From: Legionellales bacterium
Lineage (GTDB): Bacteria > Pseudomonadota > Gammaproteobacteria > PIVX01
Direction of reading: 5' to 3'
DNA: 8,907 nucleotides
NCBI GenBank assembly: GCA_013215905.1
Contig: JABSQI010000001.1
Location: 1 to 8,907, forward strand
The position numbers and the translations under genes were made by a program. Shown in pieces: positions 1 through 7,505 of this stretch (positions are counted from its first letter, which is position 1; the number at the start of each line of letters is the position of its first letter). Below the pieces are notes generated by a model, which saw nothing but the letters and a program-made list of their open reading frames with translations, was not told the DNA's origin and did not search any database.

Positions 1-10
1 GAGCAACTGA

Positions 11-1300
11 CAAAAACAACACCCTGAATTAAACAATAATTTATGCATTACAAATACAGGCATACCACACCCTGTCAACTCTATACAAACAAATTTAAAT
101 AGTATTGATGCAGCGCATATTTTAAAAAGCCCTAAAAAAGAAATTTTACATATTGATACCACTATTAGAAGAGCCACTTTAGCTACATTTGATTGTAAAT
201 ATCAATTTTATTATGATAATAAACTAGTGTATAACTTCCCCAAGGCTATTAGTTTAATTCAAAAAGAAAAGAGGATCAGCAAAGTATTTGGAAAAACATT
301 TATGGAAAATGCTATTAGTATAGAAATGGAAGCTAATGGTATTAAGCTTTGGGGGTGGGTTTCTTTGCCATCATTAGAGCGTAGGCAATCTGATTGGCAA
401 TATTTTTATCTTAATGGAAGACCTATTCGTGATAGATTAGTTCAACACGCTATTAGGCAAGCATACTCAGATAGAATTGATACTAATTTCCAGCCTTCTT
501 ATATTCTTTATTTAATTATTGAACCAGATGTAGTTGATGTTAATGTACATCCTACTAAAAGTGAGGTCAGGTTTCGAGATAGTAGATATGTGCATGATTT
601 TATCGTAAATTGTTTGAGGCAAGTTCTTTCACAAACCAATTCTGGAATTTCTATTGCAAGTTATGAGAACCAACTTAAAGTACAGGAAGAATATAAGAAG
701 GCATCGCCAAAACTAGCAAGCAAAACATATGAGATCAATAAGAAAGAATATTTCCCTTTGGGTGATATAATAGGTTTATTAAAAAAAAGGTTTGTTTTAT
801 CTGAAAATAATAATGGACTTATAATTATAGATCTTAAGGAGTTATATGTTCAGTTATTCTATTTGGATATACAGAATTTACAAATTAAAAATAATATGAA
901 ATCTTTAGTAATTCCAGAGACTTTAATTTTTGATAATAAAAAAGCTAAGATTATAGAAAATAGTTTATTTTTATTGAAGGATTTTGGTATTTATCTAGAA
1001 ATATTGAGTAAGAATACGTTTGTTGTGAGGAAGGCTCATAGTATTTATGAGGATATTAAATTTGATTTGCTATTGGAAGATATTTTCTTATCAATAGGTC
1101 ATGATTATGAAAAAGATCTCCTAAAAAAGCTTGTTGTGAATGCTGTTGCTAAGCAGTTTAATAATGATAAGTTTTCCAAAATAAATGATATTGAAAGAGC
1201 TATGCGTGGTTTAGAAAAGAGTGGTTGTTATCATACTAGTTATCGCGGGAATAAGATCTGGGGAGTATTTTCTTTAACTAGGATAGTAGAAATATTGTGA
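11..1300 (+). CDS. mutL: DNA mismatch repair protein MutL, 3' part (5' end missing, frame disturbed)
   Basis: MutL is the GHKL-ATPase matchmaker that links MutS mismatch recognition to strand incision and helicase loading. The recognisable part starts near nt 119 (ILKSPKKEILHID, matching the region before the transducer domain). It then covers the transducer domain, with YLNGRPIRDRLVQHAIRQAY and the family hallmark DVNVHPTKSEVRF. A short linker follows, then the C-terminal dimerisation domain, ending KIWGVFSLTRIVEIL. The DQHAxxE endonuclease motif is absent: the equivalent stretch reads GLIIIDLKELYVQLFY. This is expected in gammaproteobacterial, E. coli-like MutL. The frame is open from nt 11 with no plausible start. 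The GTG at 227 is an internal Val codon (DNKLVYNF), not the true start. All three forward frames have a stop within nt 8-32, so the ATPase half cannot be joined in frame from the window edge. The gene is certain; its integrity is not. Confidence 0.93.
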   Translation, partial: QKQHPELNNNLCITNTGIPHPVNSIQTNLNSIDAAHILKSPKKEILHIDTTIRRATLATFDCKYQFYYDNKLVYNFPKAISLIQKEKRISKVFGKTFMENAISIEMEANGIKLWGWVSLPSLERRQSDWQYFYLNGRPIRDRLVQHAIRQAYSDRIDTNFQPSYILYLIIEPDVVDVNVHPTKSEVRFRDSRYVHDFIVNCLRQVLSQTNSGISIASYENQLKVQEEYKKASPKLASKTYEINKKEYFPLGDIIGLLKKRFVLSENNNGLIIIDLKELYVQLFYLDIQNLQIKNNMKSLVIPETLIFDNKKAKIIENSLFLLKDFGIYLEILSKNTFVVRKAHSIYEDIKFDLLLEDIFLSIGHDYEKDLLKKLVVNAVAKQFNNDKFSKINDIERAMRGLEKSGCYHTSYRGNKIWGVFSLTRIVEIL

Positions 1301-1303
1301 TAA

Positions 1304-2218
1304 ATGTATAAAAAAAAATTAGTATTAGGTATTCTGGGTCCTACTGCAACTGGTAAGACTGATCTTGCGTGTAATATAGCGAATATAGCTCCTGTCCAAA
1401 TAATTAGTGTTGATTCATCCATGGTTTATCGTGGTATGGATATTGGCACTGCAAAACCTTCTAAGAAAATTTTGGAGAAGTATCCTCATAAGCTCATTAA
1501 TATTAGAGATCCGCAAGAAAGCTATTCTGCTGGAGATTTCTTGGAAGATGCACTTGTATCAATTAGAGATAGTTTGAACTGTGGTAAAACTCCTTTATTA
1601 GTTGGAGGGACGATGTTGTATTTCCATGTATTACAAAATGGATTATCACAGTTGCCTAAAAGGAATACTGATATCAGGGAGGAATTAGCCAAGAGAGCTA
1701 AAAAATTAGGGTGGGAGTCTTTGCATGCTGAATTGGCAGAAATTGATCCTGAAAGTTTTCAGAAAATTAAACCTACAGATAAACAGAGAATTCAAAGGGC
1801 CCTGGAAGTCTATAGTTTAACAAATAAACCACTTGGATCTTTTCAATTAAGTAAACCTAATTATGAGTTTGAGATTAAATTGTTCGGGATAGTTCCAAGT
1901 GAACGTAGCATTATTCATCAGAATATTGAGAATAGATTCAAGGATATGCTAAAAATGGGATTAATTGAAGAAGTGAATAAACTATATGAAACTCCTGGTT
2001 TATGTTTGGATTTACCTTCTATACGCTCAGTAGGTTATCGTCAGATATGGCAGTATTTATCAGGGGAATTAACTTATAATGAAATGGTGCAACAAGCAAC
2101 AGCTGCAACTCGGCAGTTGGCTAAACGACAGCTAACATGGCTAAGAAGGTGGGATGATATTAATATTTTTGATAATATCCACGGTCTTCAAGAAGAGATT
2201 ATCAAAAATTGTCTTTGA
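1304..2218 (+). CDS. miaA: tRNA dimethylallyltransferase MiaA
   Basis: MiaA transfers a dimethylallyl group from DMAPP to N6 of A37 in tRNAs that read UNN codons, the first step of ms2i6A synthesis in the cytoplasm. The protein has 304 residues, close to the usual ~310. Visible motifs are the P-loop GPTATGKT (residues 12-19) and DSSMVYRGMDIGTAKP (37-52), whose Asp37 matches the catalytic base. Others are the RDPQESYSAGDF segment (68-79), VGGTMLYF (100-107), DKQRIQRALEVY, and the C-terminal RSVGYRQIWQYL and ATRQLAKRQLTWLRRW. All key residues seem intact. The ATG lies 3 nt after the mutL stop with no clear Shine-Dalgarno of its own, so translation is probably coupled to mutL in one operon. In most relatives hfq follows directly; here an insert of more than 5 kb intervenes. 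Confidence 0.97.
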   Translation: MYKKKLVLGILGPTATGKTDLACNIANIAPVQIISVDSSMVYRGMDIGTAKPSKKILEKYPHKLINIRDPQESYSAGDFLEDALVSIRDSLNCGKTPLLVGGTMLYFHVLQNGLSQLPKRNTDIREELAKRAKKLGWESLHAELAEIDPESFQKIKPTDKQRIQRALEVYSLTNKPLGSFQLSKPNYEFEIKLFGIVPSERSIIHQNIENRFKDMLKMGLIEEVNKLYETPGLCLDLPSIRSVGYRQIWQYLSGELTYNEMVQQATAATRQLAKRQLTWLRRWDDINIFDNIHGLQEEIIKNCL

Positions 2219-2323
2219 GTAGTATTTACGTAAGTGTTTAGTGCTATTATTCTGTTCTTTAAACTTAATTTCTTGATTTTAATATATTTAGATGTACTCT
2301 AAGACTATTAAAAACTTAAATTC

Positions 2324-2420
2324 TAAGAGATAAATAAGCTAATATTCAGTTAAGATAACGTATCATATTTGTTGTATAAAACGTTAACTAATCTCTTATT
2401 GCAAATCTGCTCTGAATATT
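2324..2420. repeat. Cluster of nested and crossing inverted repeats
   Basis: Three pairs of complementary arms are present. Pair A is TAAGAGAT (2324-2331) with ATCTCTTA (2391-2398). Pair B is AATATTCAG (2341-2349) with CTGAATATT (2412-2420). Pair C is AGATAACGT (2353-2361) with ACGTTAACT (2381-2389), one mismatch. C nests inside A, while B crosses A, so A and B could only form together as a pseudoknot or as alternatives. In such AT-rich DNA each single pair could arise by chance; only the clustering is notable. Possible roles are regulator binding or a leader RNA structure. Confidence 0.35.
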
Positions 2421-2529
2421 CCAAAATTAGTGAAGAGTTGCTTTACTTAGAACATTTTCCATGGGGTACGATAGTTATAAGTAGGTAATATATACTGTAT
2501 TTTAATATGCTATTCTATTTGGGATTGTG

Positions 2530-2535
2530 TATAAT
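2530..2535 (+). promoter_or_regulatory. Candidate -10 element upstream of the LuxR-type gene
   Basis: A perfect TATAAT lies about 57 nt before the ATG at 2592. The -35 region at the right distance (about 2507-2512, ATGCTA) is a poor match, so an activator may be needed or the hit may be chance. An alternative is TTGTGT (2525-2530), 17 bp, then TATATT (2548-2553). Confidence 0.35.
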
Positions 2536-2591
2536 GACTTGTTGCAGTATATTATGTAAATCTATTTTTTCATTTACTAGGAAATTTAAAA

Positions 2592-3368
2592 ATGAGTAAT
2601 TTTGAAGACGATTTAATGTATGGTTACACACAACACCTTAATCACTTTGACAAATGGTGCGAGAAAGCAAAGCCAGTATTAGGTGATATTAGGCAATGTG
2701 GAATAATTGAATTAAATAGTGATGGAACAGCATATATAGCTGCTAATTGTCCAGATATAGGTGAGCAAAATATTCTAAATAAATGGTATGAATATGAGAA
2801 TAATTGGTCATTTCATAAAAACCCTTCAGATGAAATTAAAACAGAGACTACCCAATTTGGGTATGAGAAGTCCGAGGTTTACGAACCTTCTTTTAGAACA
2901 TCTTGGTTTACAGATAGAAAAGTTATCGGTAGTAATACTCAAAGAATATCCTTTTTTGCTTCTAGCTCTCCAGATATTTATACTAAATTGGTTCAAAATA
3001 TGTCTCTTGTTAAAAAATTATTGAAATTTTTTGAAGTGGAATCGCAAAGTATTTTAGAGCACCAACAAGACCATAAAGTTAATTTAGCCGAGAAGAGTAC
3101 TAATTATTTTAAAACTAGCGATTCTTTAGGTAAAACAGAAAGAGAAAAAACAAATGAATTTCTACAAAGTATCGGTATATTAGAGCCAAGTGTAACGATT
3201 AGTAAACGCGAATGGCAATGTATTAAGATGTTAGAGCATGGGAAATCTGCTAAGGAAACTGGAGATATTCTCGGATTATCAAATAGAACTATTGAAACAT
3301 TTTTCTCTAGTTTAAAAATTAAATTTAAAGTTAGTAAAAAAAGAGAAATATTAGAAATTATTAATTAG
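2592..3368 (+). CDS. LuxR-type (GerE-like) HTH transcriptional regulator
   Basis: A 258-residue protein with a C-terminal LuxR/GerE-type DNA-binding domain at about residues 200-258. It begins TISKREWQCIKMLEHGKSAKE, continues through a recognition helix around SNRTIETFFSSL, and ends KFKVSKKREILEII. This matches the family pattern LTxRExxVLxLLxxGxSxKEIAxxLxIS. The N-terminal ~150 residues are not a response-regulator receiver: no phospho-acceptor Asp pattern is visible. They do not obviously match the acyl-homoserine-lactone domain either. They contain GIIELNSDGTAYIAANC, the style of the sensory-like N-termini of LuxR proteins common in Legionellales; that comparison is from memory. A TAGGAA Shine-Dalgarno (2578-2583) supports the ATG start. 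The transporter gene starts 7 nt after the stop, so transporter, autotransporter or its own gene are plausible targets. The signal is unknown. Confidence 0.85.
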   Translation: MSNFEDDLMYGYTQHLNHFDKWCEKAKPVLGDIRQCGIIELNSDGTAYIAANCPDIGEQNILNKWYEYENNWSFHKNPSDEIKTETTQFGYEKSEVYEPSFRTSWFTDRKVIGSNTQRISFFASSSPDIYTKLVQNMSLVKKLLKFFEVESQSILEHQQDHKVNLAEKSTNYFKTSDSLGKTEREKTNEFLQSIGILEPSVTISKREWQCIKMLEHGKSAKETGDILGLSNRTIETFFSSLKIKFKVSKKREILEIIN

Positions 3369-3375
3369 TTATATA

Positions 3376-4893
3376 ATGTTCTTAGATGCCCCAGAAATTT
3401 TAGCTTTAATTGGGATATTTCTGTCCTGTATAGTTTTCTATTTATATGCTCGGGGAGTTAATAAAGAAGAATTAACTTTAGAAAGCTTTATGCTTTCAGA
3501 TAGAAACCTTAATAAATCTCAGTTTAGTAATACTTTTGCTGCGAGTAGTTTTTCATTAGCTATGAATACAATGTTTCTATTTGCTAATTGTCAAAATTAT
3601 GCAATATTTATGTTGATTGCTCCGATTACTTATTTAATGGGACACTATATATTTATTTCATTAATAAGAAAATCTTCTATAGATATTAATGATTGTCGGA
3701 CGGTGTCTGATCTGTGTTATAAATTCTTTCCAAGCAAATCGGTGGCAATTTTAATAACTATTATGACATTAACTAGTTATATTATGCTTATATTTATTGA
3801 ACTATATATTGGTTCTATGGTTCTAACTTTTTTCTTCCCAGAAAAATTAATTTATCAGACACTTTCATTCTTATGTATCGGAATAATTGTTTTGTTATAT
3901 GTTAGGTTAGGTGGATATAAAGCATTAGTAAGGACCGATAAATGGCAATTAGGCTTAATGATGTTGGCTACAAGCCTTATTACAATATATGCGATTCATG
4001 CGCCGACTATTAATCTGGCAACAACTCAAGCAATTACTAAGAGCATGTTATTTCCTACTCTTAGTATGTTTGAAGTTATTACCTTTATGTCATGGCTAAC
4101 AATTCTTAATTTATTAACACCATTTGCTCAAGTGGCTAATTGGCAGAGGGTTGCTGCAGCGCAGACTACAAATATTTCTTGGAAGGGTTTAATATATGGT
4201 ACTCGACATGTTCTAGTATTGTTTTTATTAACATTATTCGGCTTTATGCTTTTAAAAGCAAAAGGATATCATTTGTCTACTTTAGTAGATTTCTTAAAAT
4301 TAGTAAAAACTTCTGATGGATTATCAGCATATTGTATTTTTCCATTAATGATAGTTGGATTTTGCTCTATGGTATTTTCCTCAGCTGATGTTGCAATTAT
4401 TTCAGTTACTTATGCTCTTGCTGATAAGAATAGTTTTGGGGAAAAGCTAGGAGCTATGAATGATAATAGTTTAAGGAAAACACTTACTTTACTAATTACT
4501 GTTATTTTAATGATATTAACGGTGATATATTGGTTACAGTTTACAGTTTTGCAAGAATGGTTACTTCCCTTGATCTATGTAGTATGTGGTCAAATAGCGA
4601 TCCTGACGCCGTTGCCGTTATATATATTATATCTAGATATAAGGGGTCTTTTAATTATTCATGAAAAATCAAGTTCATCAGTCTCCACTTTGTTGTTATT
4701 GGGCATATTATTAAGCTGGTTTCTACTGTTTCTTTTTACGTATATATCAAAATTAACAGGTTCACAGTACTGGTCACAATTATCAGTACCATTATGTTCC
4801 TTGTTGATATTATATTTGTGTCGCAGGGAGCTTGTTCAACAGGGGTTAAGAGTGTTATCAGAGAGTAAATCAAAAACTGTATCAATCTACTAG
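3376..4893 (+). CDS. Sodium:solute symporter family (SSS/SLC5) transporter
   Basis: A 505-residue polytopic inner-membrane protein with about 12-13 hydrophobic segments spread along its length, and the fold signatures of the PutP/SLC5 family. These are AASSFSLAMNTMFLFAN near residues 55-71, RLGGYKALVRTDKWQ at 177-191 (the family's GGxxAVxxTDxxQ), PFAQVANWQRVAAAQ at 249-263 (the WQR..AA motif), and FSSADVAI near 334-341. In the last, a Ser pair sits in the helix that holds the Na+-site hydroxyls in PutP. The substrate cannot be told from sequence; proline, pantothenate, other organic acids or osmolytes are all possible. Length stops at the transporter core, so no histidine-kinase extension of the CbrA/CrbS kind is present. 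The ATG lies 7 nt after the regulator's stop with no evident Shine-Dalgarno, suggesting one transcript with coupled translation. Confidence 0.88.
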   Translation: MFLDAPEILALIGIFLSCIVFYLYARGVNKEELTLESFMLSDRNLNKSQFSNTFAASSFSLAMNTMFLFANCQNYAIFMLIAPITYLMGHYIFISLIRKSSIDINDCRTVSDLCYKFFPSKSVAILITIMTLTSYIMLIFIELYIGSMVLTFFFPEKLIYQTLSFLCIGIIVLLYVRLGGYKALVRTDKWQLGLMMLATSLITIYAIHAPTINLATTQAITKSMLFPTLSMFEVITFMSWLTILNLLTPFAQVANWQRVAAAQTTNISWKGLIYGTRHVLVLFLLTLFGFMLLKAKGYHLSTLVDFLKLVKTSDGLSAYCIFPLMIVGFCSMVFSSADVAIISVTYALADKNSFGEKLGAMNDNSLRKTLTLLITVILMILTVIYWLQFTVLQEWLLPLIYVVCGQIAILTPLPLYILYLDIRGLLIIHEKSSSSVSTLLLLGILLSWFLLFLFTYISKLTGSQYWSQLSVPLCSLLILYLCRRELVQQGLRVLSESKSKTVSIY

Positions 4894-4978
4894 ATATTTA
4901 TCAATATTCAGAAATAATCAAAGAGTTAGTATATAAACAGTACTAATTTGAATATATAGAAAACTATTAAAAAAGCAT

Positions 4979-5007
4979 TTGCAATATCTGTTCAAAAAAG
5001 GTATAAT
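4979..5007 (+). promoter_or_regulatory. Sigma70-type promoter of the inverse autotransporter gene
   Basis: TTGCAA (4979-4984, 4/6 to TTGACA) and a perfect TATAAT (5002-5007) are separated by exactly 17 bp. A start near 5013-5015 gives a leader of about 80 nt before the TTG start at 5096. This is the best promoter in the window and suggests the surface protein is expressed independently of the upstream regulator-transporter pair. The 4894-4978 stretch before it shows no convincing terminator, only a weak 6-bp inverted repeat (TTAGTA / TACTAA). Confidence 0.65.
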
Positions 5008-5080
5008 ACGTGTATATAAATGCCAATTTGTTTGAAATTCAAGGACTTTAGAGACTCATGGAAGAATGAAATTTTTTTTA

Positions 5081-5086
5081 TGAGGT
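5081..5086 (+). promoter_or_regulatory. Shine-Dalgarno that fixes the TTG start
   Basis: TGAGGT ends 9 nt before the TTG at 5096. An in-frame TAA at 5090-5092 rules out any earlier start. The next in-frame ATG (residue 20) would destroy the signal peptide. TTG at 5096 is therefore the supported start. Confidence 0.75.
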
Positions 5087-5095
5087 ATATAAATT

Positions 5096-7477
5096 TTGAA
5101 GAATAGGTTATTCACATCACTATCGGTATTATTATCGCTTTTCTGTGTTTCCATGTCACATTCTGCCGAAGAAGTGACAGGCTATGAAACACGGATAGAA
5201 TTGACAGGTAAGATAGGATATAGCAGTAAAAAAACCTCAAAGAGAAATATAGGTCGTTTAGGATTTGTAGTCCCTATGTTCCAAAAATTAGATAGCCACC
5301 TAGGTTATGTCACATTGATAGGTATGGCAGATAGCGCAAAGCATGTAGAAGGTAACTTTGGAGTAGGTTATCGTTCATTTATAAATCCAGCGTGGATATT
5401 AGGTGAATATGTATTCTATGATTTAAGGTCAACGGAAAATAATAATTTACTAAGTCAGGTAACGATAGGTTTAGAGGCTTTTTCAAAGAATTTAGAGTTT
5501 CGTATAAATGGTTATATACCAACTAAAAAGAAATATGAGCTAAAAAATTATAATCATTATAAGGCAAGCTATAACAAACATCGTAATTATACACAATATT
5601 CAGTTAACAATAAGAAGGTAATAGAGCAAGGTGTTCCTGGTTTTGATATAGAAATAGGTGGTTCACACCGTAGGTTATCTCGAGTAGAGTTATTTGCGGC
5701 GTACTATTATTTCAATGGCAAGGATCTGCAGTCGACAATAGGAGGTCGCCTAAGAAGTAATATCCATCTATATCACTGGTTGACAACAGAATTAGAAGTT
5801 AATTACGACAATAATCGCGGATTTGTAAGTTATCTAGGTTTAAGGCTTGGTTGGACATTAGGCAAGAATAGTGCTTATAAGAGCTGGAGCCAGATCAAGA
5901 TGACACAACTTCCAGTACGAGATATAGATATTATTAGTTCATCTAAACAATTTGATAAGAAATTAGCATCAGGAAAAGGCAAAGGTCTTGAAGCATTACT
6001 AGTTGAAGGCATTAAAGATGAAGATACGATTGAAGAGTTGGGTGGAGCGATAATAGGGAAAAATTTGGAAGAATTGCTTGAGAAAAAATATAAAGATAAG
6101 GATAAGACTGAGTTGTATGAAATTAAGCAAGTTGAAGTACAAGGCAAAGGAGATAGTGCAACAATAGGCGATTTAAAATCGAGAGGCATTCGAGAGTTAG
6201 GTGACTTAATAAAGAAACAAAAATATAAAAATATGGTTAAGAAAGACTCGTCATTAAAAGTAAAAATGGATTTATCATCAAATAAACGCGCAACAGAAGA
6301 GTTATTGAAAGAAAAACGCCTTCGAGAAGAAGCAGAAGAACGTAATAAACAGATAGAGGAAAAAATTGAAGAAGAGAAGCGCCTTCGAGAAGAAGAGAAG
6401 CGCCTTCGAGAAGAAGAGAAGCGTCGCAGAGAAGAAGCAGAATCACAGATTGATACATTGAAGGAAGCGATAGATGCACCGAAAAGTAAACTGACAGAAA
6501 ATTTAATAGCAGCGCAGGCATTATCAGAAAAATATAAGAGAGATTCAGAAAATCTTCAGAGAGATTTAACTGATGCAAAAGATAAATATAGGAAATTGAA
6601 GGAAAATTCCCAAAAACAAGGAAATACTGGAAGCGTTAATAGTAGTAAGGAATTAAAAAAAGCAGAAAAAGAGATAGAACGACTTAAAGATAAGTTAACT
6701 ATAACAGAAGATAAGTTAAAAGAAGCAAGTAAAGATATCCCTGAATGGAAAAAGAAGGAGATGGAAAAAAGAGCAAGAGATAAACAGAAGATGTTGGACT
6801 ATAAGAAACGTCAGGCTAAAAAGGCAAAGCAAAACACTAATAATGACGGTAGTCCTAAGGTCTTAACAGGTAAAAATCTGACAAAGAAACAGAAGCAGCA
6901 GGCAATGATGAATATGTTTAAGCCTAAGGAAGTTAAGAAATCCTATGTTCCACCGCCAAAGAAAGTAAAAACAGCAGAGCAATTGAAGCAAGAAAGAGAA
7001 TTAAAAGAGAAACTAGCTGCAAGCGTTCAGGCACAAAATGAAGCTAAGAAGAAAGGAAAGACTGGAGGTCCGGACATTAAAAAGATGCAAAGAGAAAAGA
7101 GAAGGAAGGCAATGGCGGCTGGTCAAAAGGTTGATTCGAAATTTGGATTTGAGAACTTCTATAATGATAGGAAGAAAGACGGTGTGTTAGATACAGGTAC
7201 GACAGATATGCTATTTAAAGGTCAAGTTAAGATGTATATCCAAGCTAATGGAGTTGAGGCTGCTAGTAAGTACTTAACATCAGAGGATAGGTTAATAAAT
7301 GATCCACATATGGAAACAATGTTTAAAGAAGCTTTTACTAGCTACCTAGGTGAATTAGCAGGAAACGCCAGTATAAATCTTGGTGCAAAAACTACAAAGA
7401 AAAAGAAGAGAAGAGCAAGCCTACCTCCTGGACGAGCTAATTTGATGGCAATGTTAAAGAATAGGACTACTAAGTAA
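5096..7477 (+). CDS. Inverse autotransporter (intimin/invasin-type barrel) with coiled-coil passenger
   Basis: A 793-residue predicted outer-membrane surface protein. Residues 1-24 are a Sec signal peptide (MKNRLF, hydrophobic core, cleavage near SHSA/EE). Residues ~28-256 match the inverse-autotransporter beta-domain: GNFGVGYRSFINPAWILGEYVFYDL (86-110), a GLEAFSKNLEFRINGYIP strand pair, GVPGFDIEIG (179-188), and terminal GLRLGWTLG. The post-barrel PVRDIDI (273-279) resembles the linker seen after intimin/invasin barrels. No N-terminal LysM is seen. In this family the barrel anchors the protein and the C-terminal passenger is exported. Here residues ~290-680 are Lys/Glu/Arg-rich and helical, with heptads EEKRLRE at 426-446, not Ig-like domains. 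A small less charged segment (~680-757) and a basic tail (KKKKRR, 763-770 region) follow. No cysteine occurs after residue 17, fitting an exported protein. A role in adhesion or host contact is inference. Confidence 0.85.
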   Translation: MKNRLFTSLSVLLSLFCVSMSHSAEEVTGYETRIELTGKIGYSSKKTSKRNIGRLGFVVPMFQKLDSHLGYVTLIGMADSAKHVEGNFGVGYRSFINPAWILGEYVFYDLRSTENNNLLSQVTIGLEAFSKNLEFRINGYIPTKKKYELKNYNHYKASYNKHRNYTQYSVNNKKVIEQGVPGFDIEIGGSHRRLSRVELFAAYYYFNGKDLQSTIGGRLRSNIHLYHWLTTELEVNYDNNRGFVSYLGLRLGWTLGKNSAYKSWSQIKMTQLPVRDIDIISSSKQFDKKLASGKGKGLEALLVEGIKDEDTIEELGGAIIGKNLEELLEKKYKDKDKTELYEIKQVEVQGKGDSATIGDLKSRGIRELGDLIKKQKYKNMVKKDSSLKVKMDLSSNKRATEELLKEKRLREEAEERNKQIEEKIEEEKRLREEEKRLREEEKRRREEAESQIDTLKEAIDAPKSKLTENLIAAQALSEKYKRDSENLQRDLTDAKDKYRKLKENSQKQGNTGSVNSSKELKKAEKEIERLKDKLTITEDKLKEASKDIPEWKKKEMEKRARDKQKMLDYKKRQAKKAKQNTNNDGSPKVLTGKNLTKKQKQQAMMNMFKPKEVKKSYVPPPKKVKTAEQLKQERELKEKLAASVQAQNEAKKKGKTGGPDIKKMQREKRRKAMAAGQKVDSKFGFENFYNDRKKDGVLDTGTTDMLFKGQVKMYIQANGVEAASKYLTSEDRLINDPHMETMFKEAFTSYLGELAGNASINLGAKTTKKKKRRASLPPGRANLMAMLKNRTTK
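6371..6433 (+). repeat. Three tandem 21-bp units encoding a coiled-coil heptad
   Basis: The 21-bp unit GAAGAGAAGCGCCTTCGAGA(A) occurs identically at 6371-6391 and 6392-6412 and, diverged, at 6413-6433. It encodes EEKRLRE, EEKRLRE, EEKRRRE (residues 426-446). A related partial unit (AAACGCCTTCGAGAAGAAGC) lies about 60 nt upstream near 6317. Because the unit is a multiple of three, slippage would change the coiled-coil length by one heptad without breaking the frame. Confidence 0.9.
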
Positions 7478-7505
7478 TATCTTTCCAAAGAAAATCTTAA
7501 TTTCT

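Larger units (their letters stand above)
2219..2591. other. 373-nt non-coding spacer between miaA and the LuxR-type gene
   Basis: No credible ORF, RNA gene or mobile-element end is visible here. No GC-rich hairpin with a T-run follows miaA, so a classic terminator is lacking. The middle (2324-2420) contains three inverted-repeat pairs, described separately. The last ~100 nt contain several -10-like sequences, including a perfect TATAAT at 2530-2535 and TATATT at 2548-2553. This spacer marks the left junction of the accessory insert. Confidence 0.6.

Noticed and set aside
770..860. MutL that has lost its endonuclease site
   Set aside because: The DQHAxxE motif is missing here, but it is also missing in E. 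coli-type MutL, so this is normal for the group.
1240..1422. Minus-strand 60-codon frame across the mutL-miaA junction
   Set aside because: It overlaps two clear genes on the other strand and has no recognisable motif.
2219..2591. Insertion-sequence remnant or attachment site at the left junction of the insert
   Set aside because: I found no terminal inverted repeats, target-site duplication matching the right junction, or transposase fragments.
2788..3024. 78-codon + strand frame inside the LuxR-type gene
   Set aside because: It is an alternative frame of the regulator with no ribosome site and no resemblance to a known family.
5008..5095. Riboswitch in the leader of the autotransporter gene
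   Set aside because: The ~80-nt leader shows no recognisable conserved core or stable stems, and the gene is not of a type usually under riboswitch control.
6371..6433. CRISPR-like array
   Set aside because: The repeats are directly adjacent without spacers, and they encode coiled-coil heptads inside an open frame.
5875..6578. Minus-strand open frames at 5875-6189 and 6237-6578 opposite the autotransporter
   Set aside because: They are Leu/Ser-rich mirror readings of the Lys/Glu-rich coding strand, have no ribosome site or family resemblance, and lie fully inside a well-supported gene.
7380..7477. WH2-type actin-binding motif in the C-terminal tail of the autotransporter
   Set aside because: RANLMAMLKNR has an amphipathic helix and nearby basic residues, but no convincing LKKx/LKxV arrangement, so the sequence does not support the claim.
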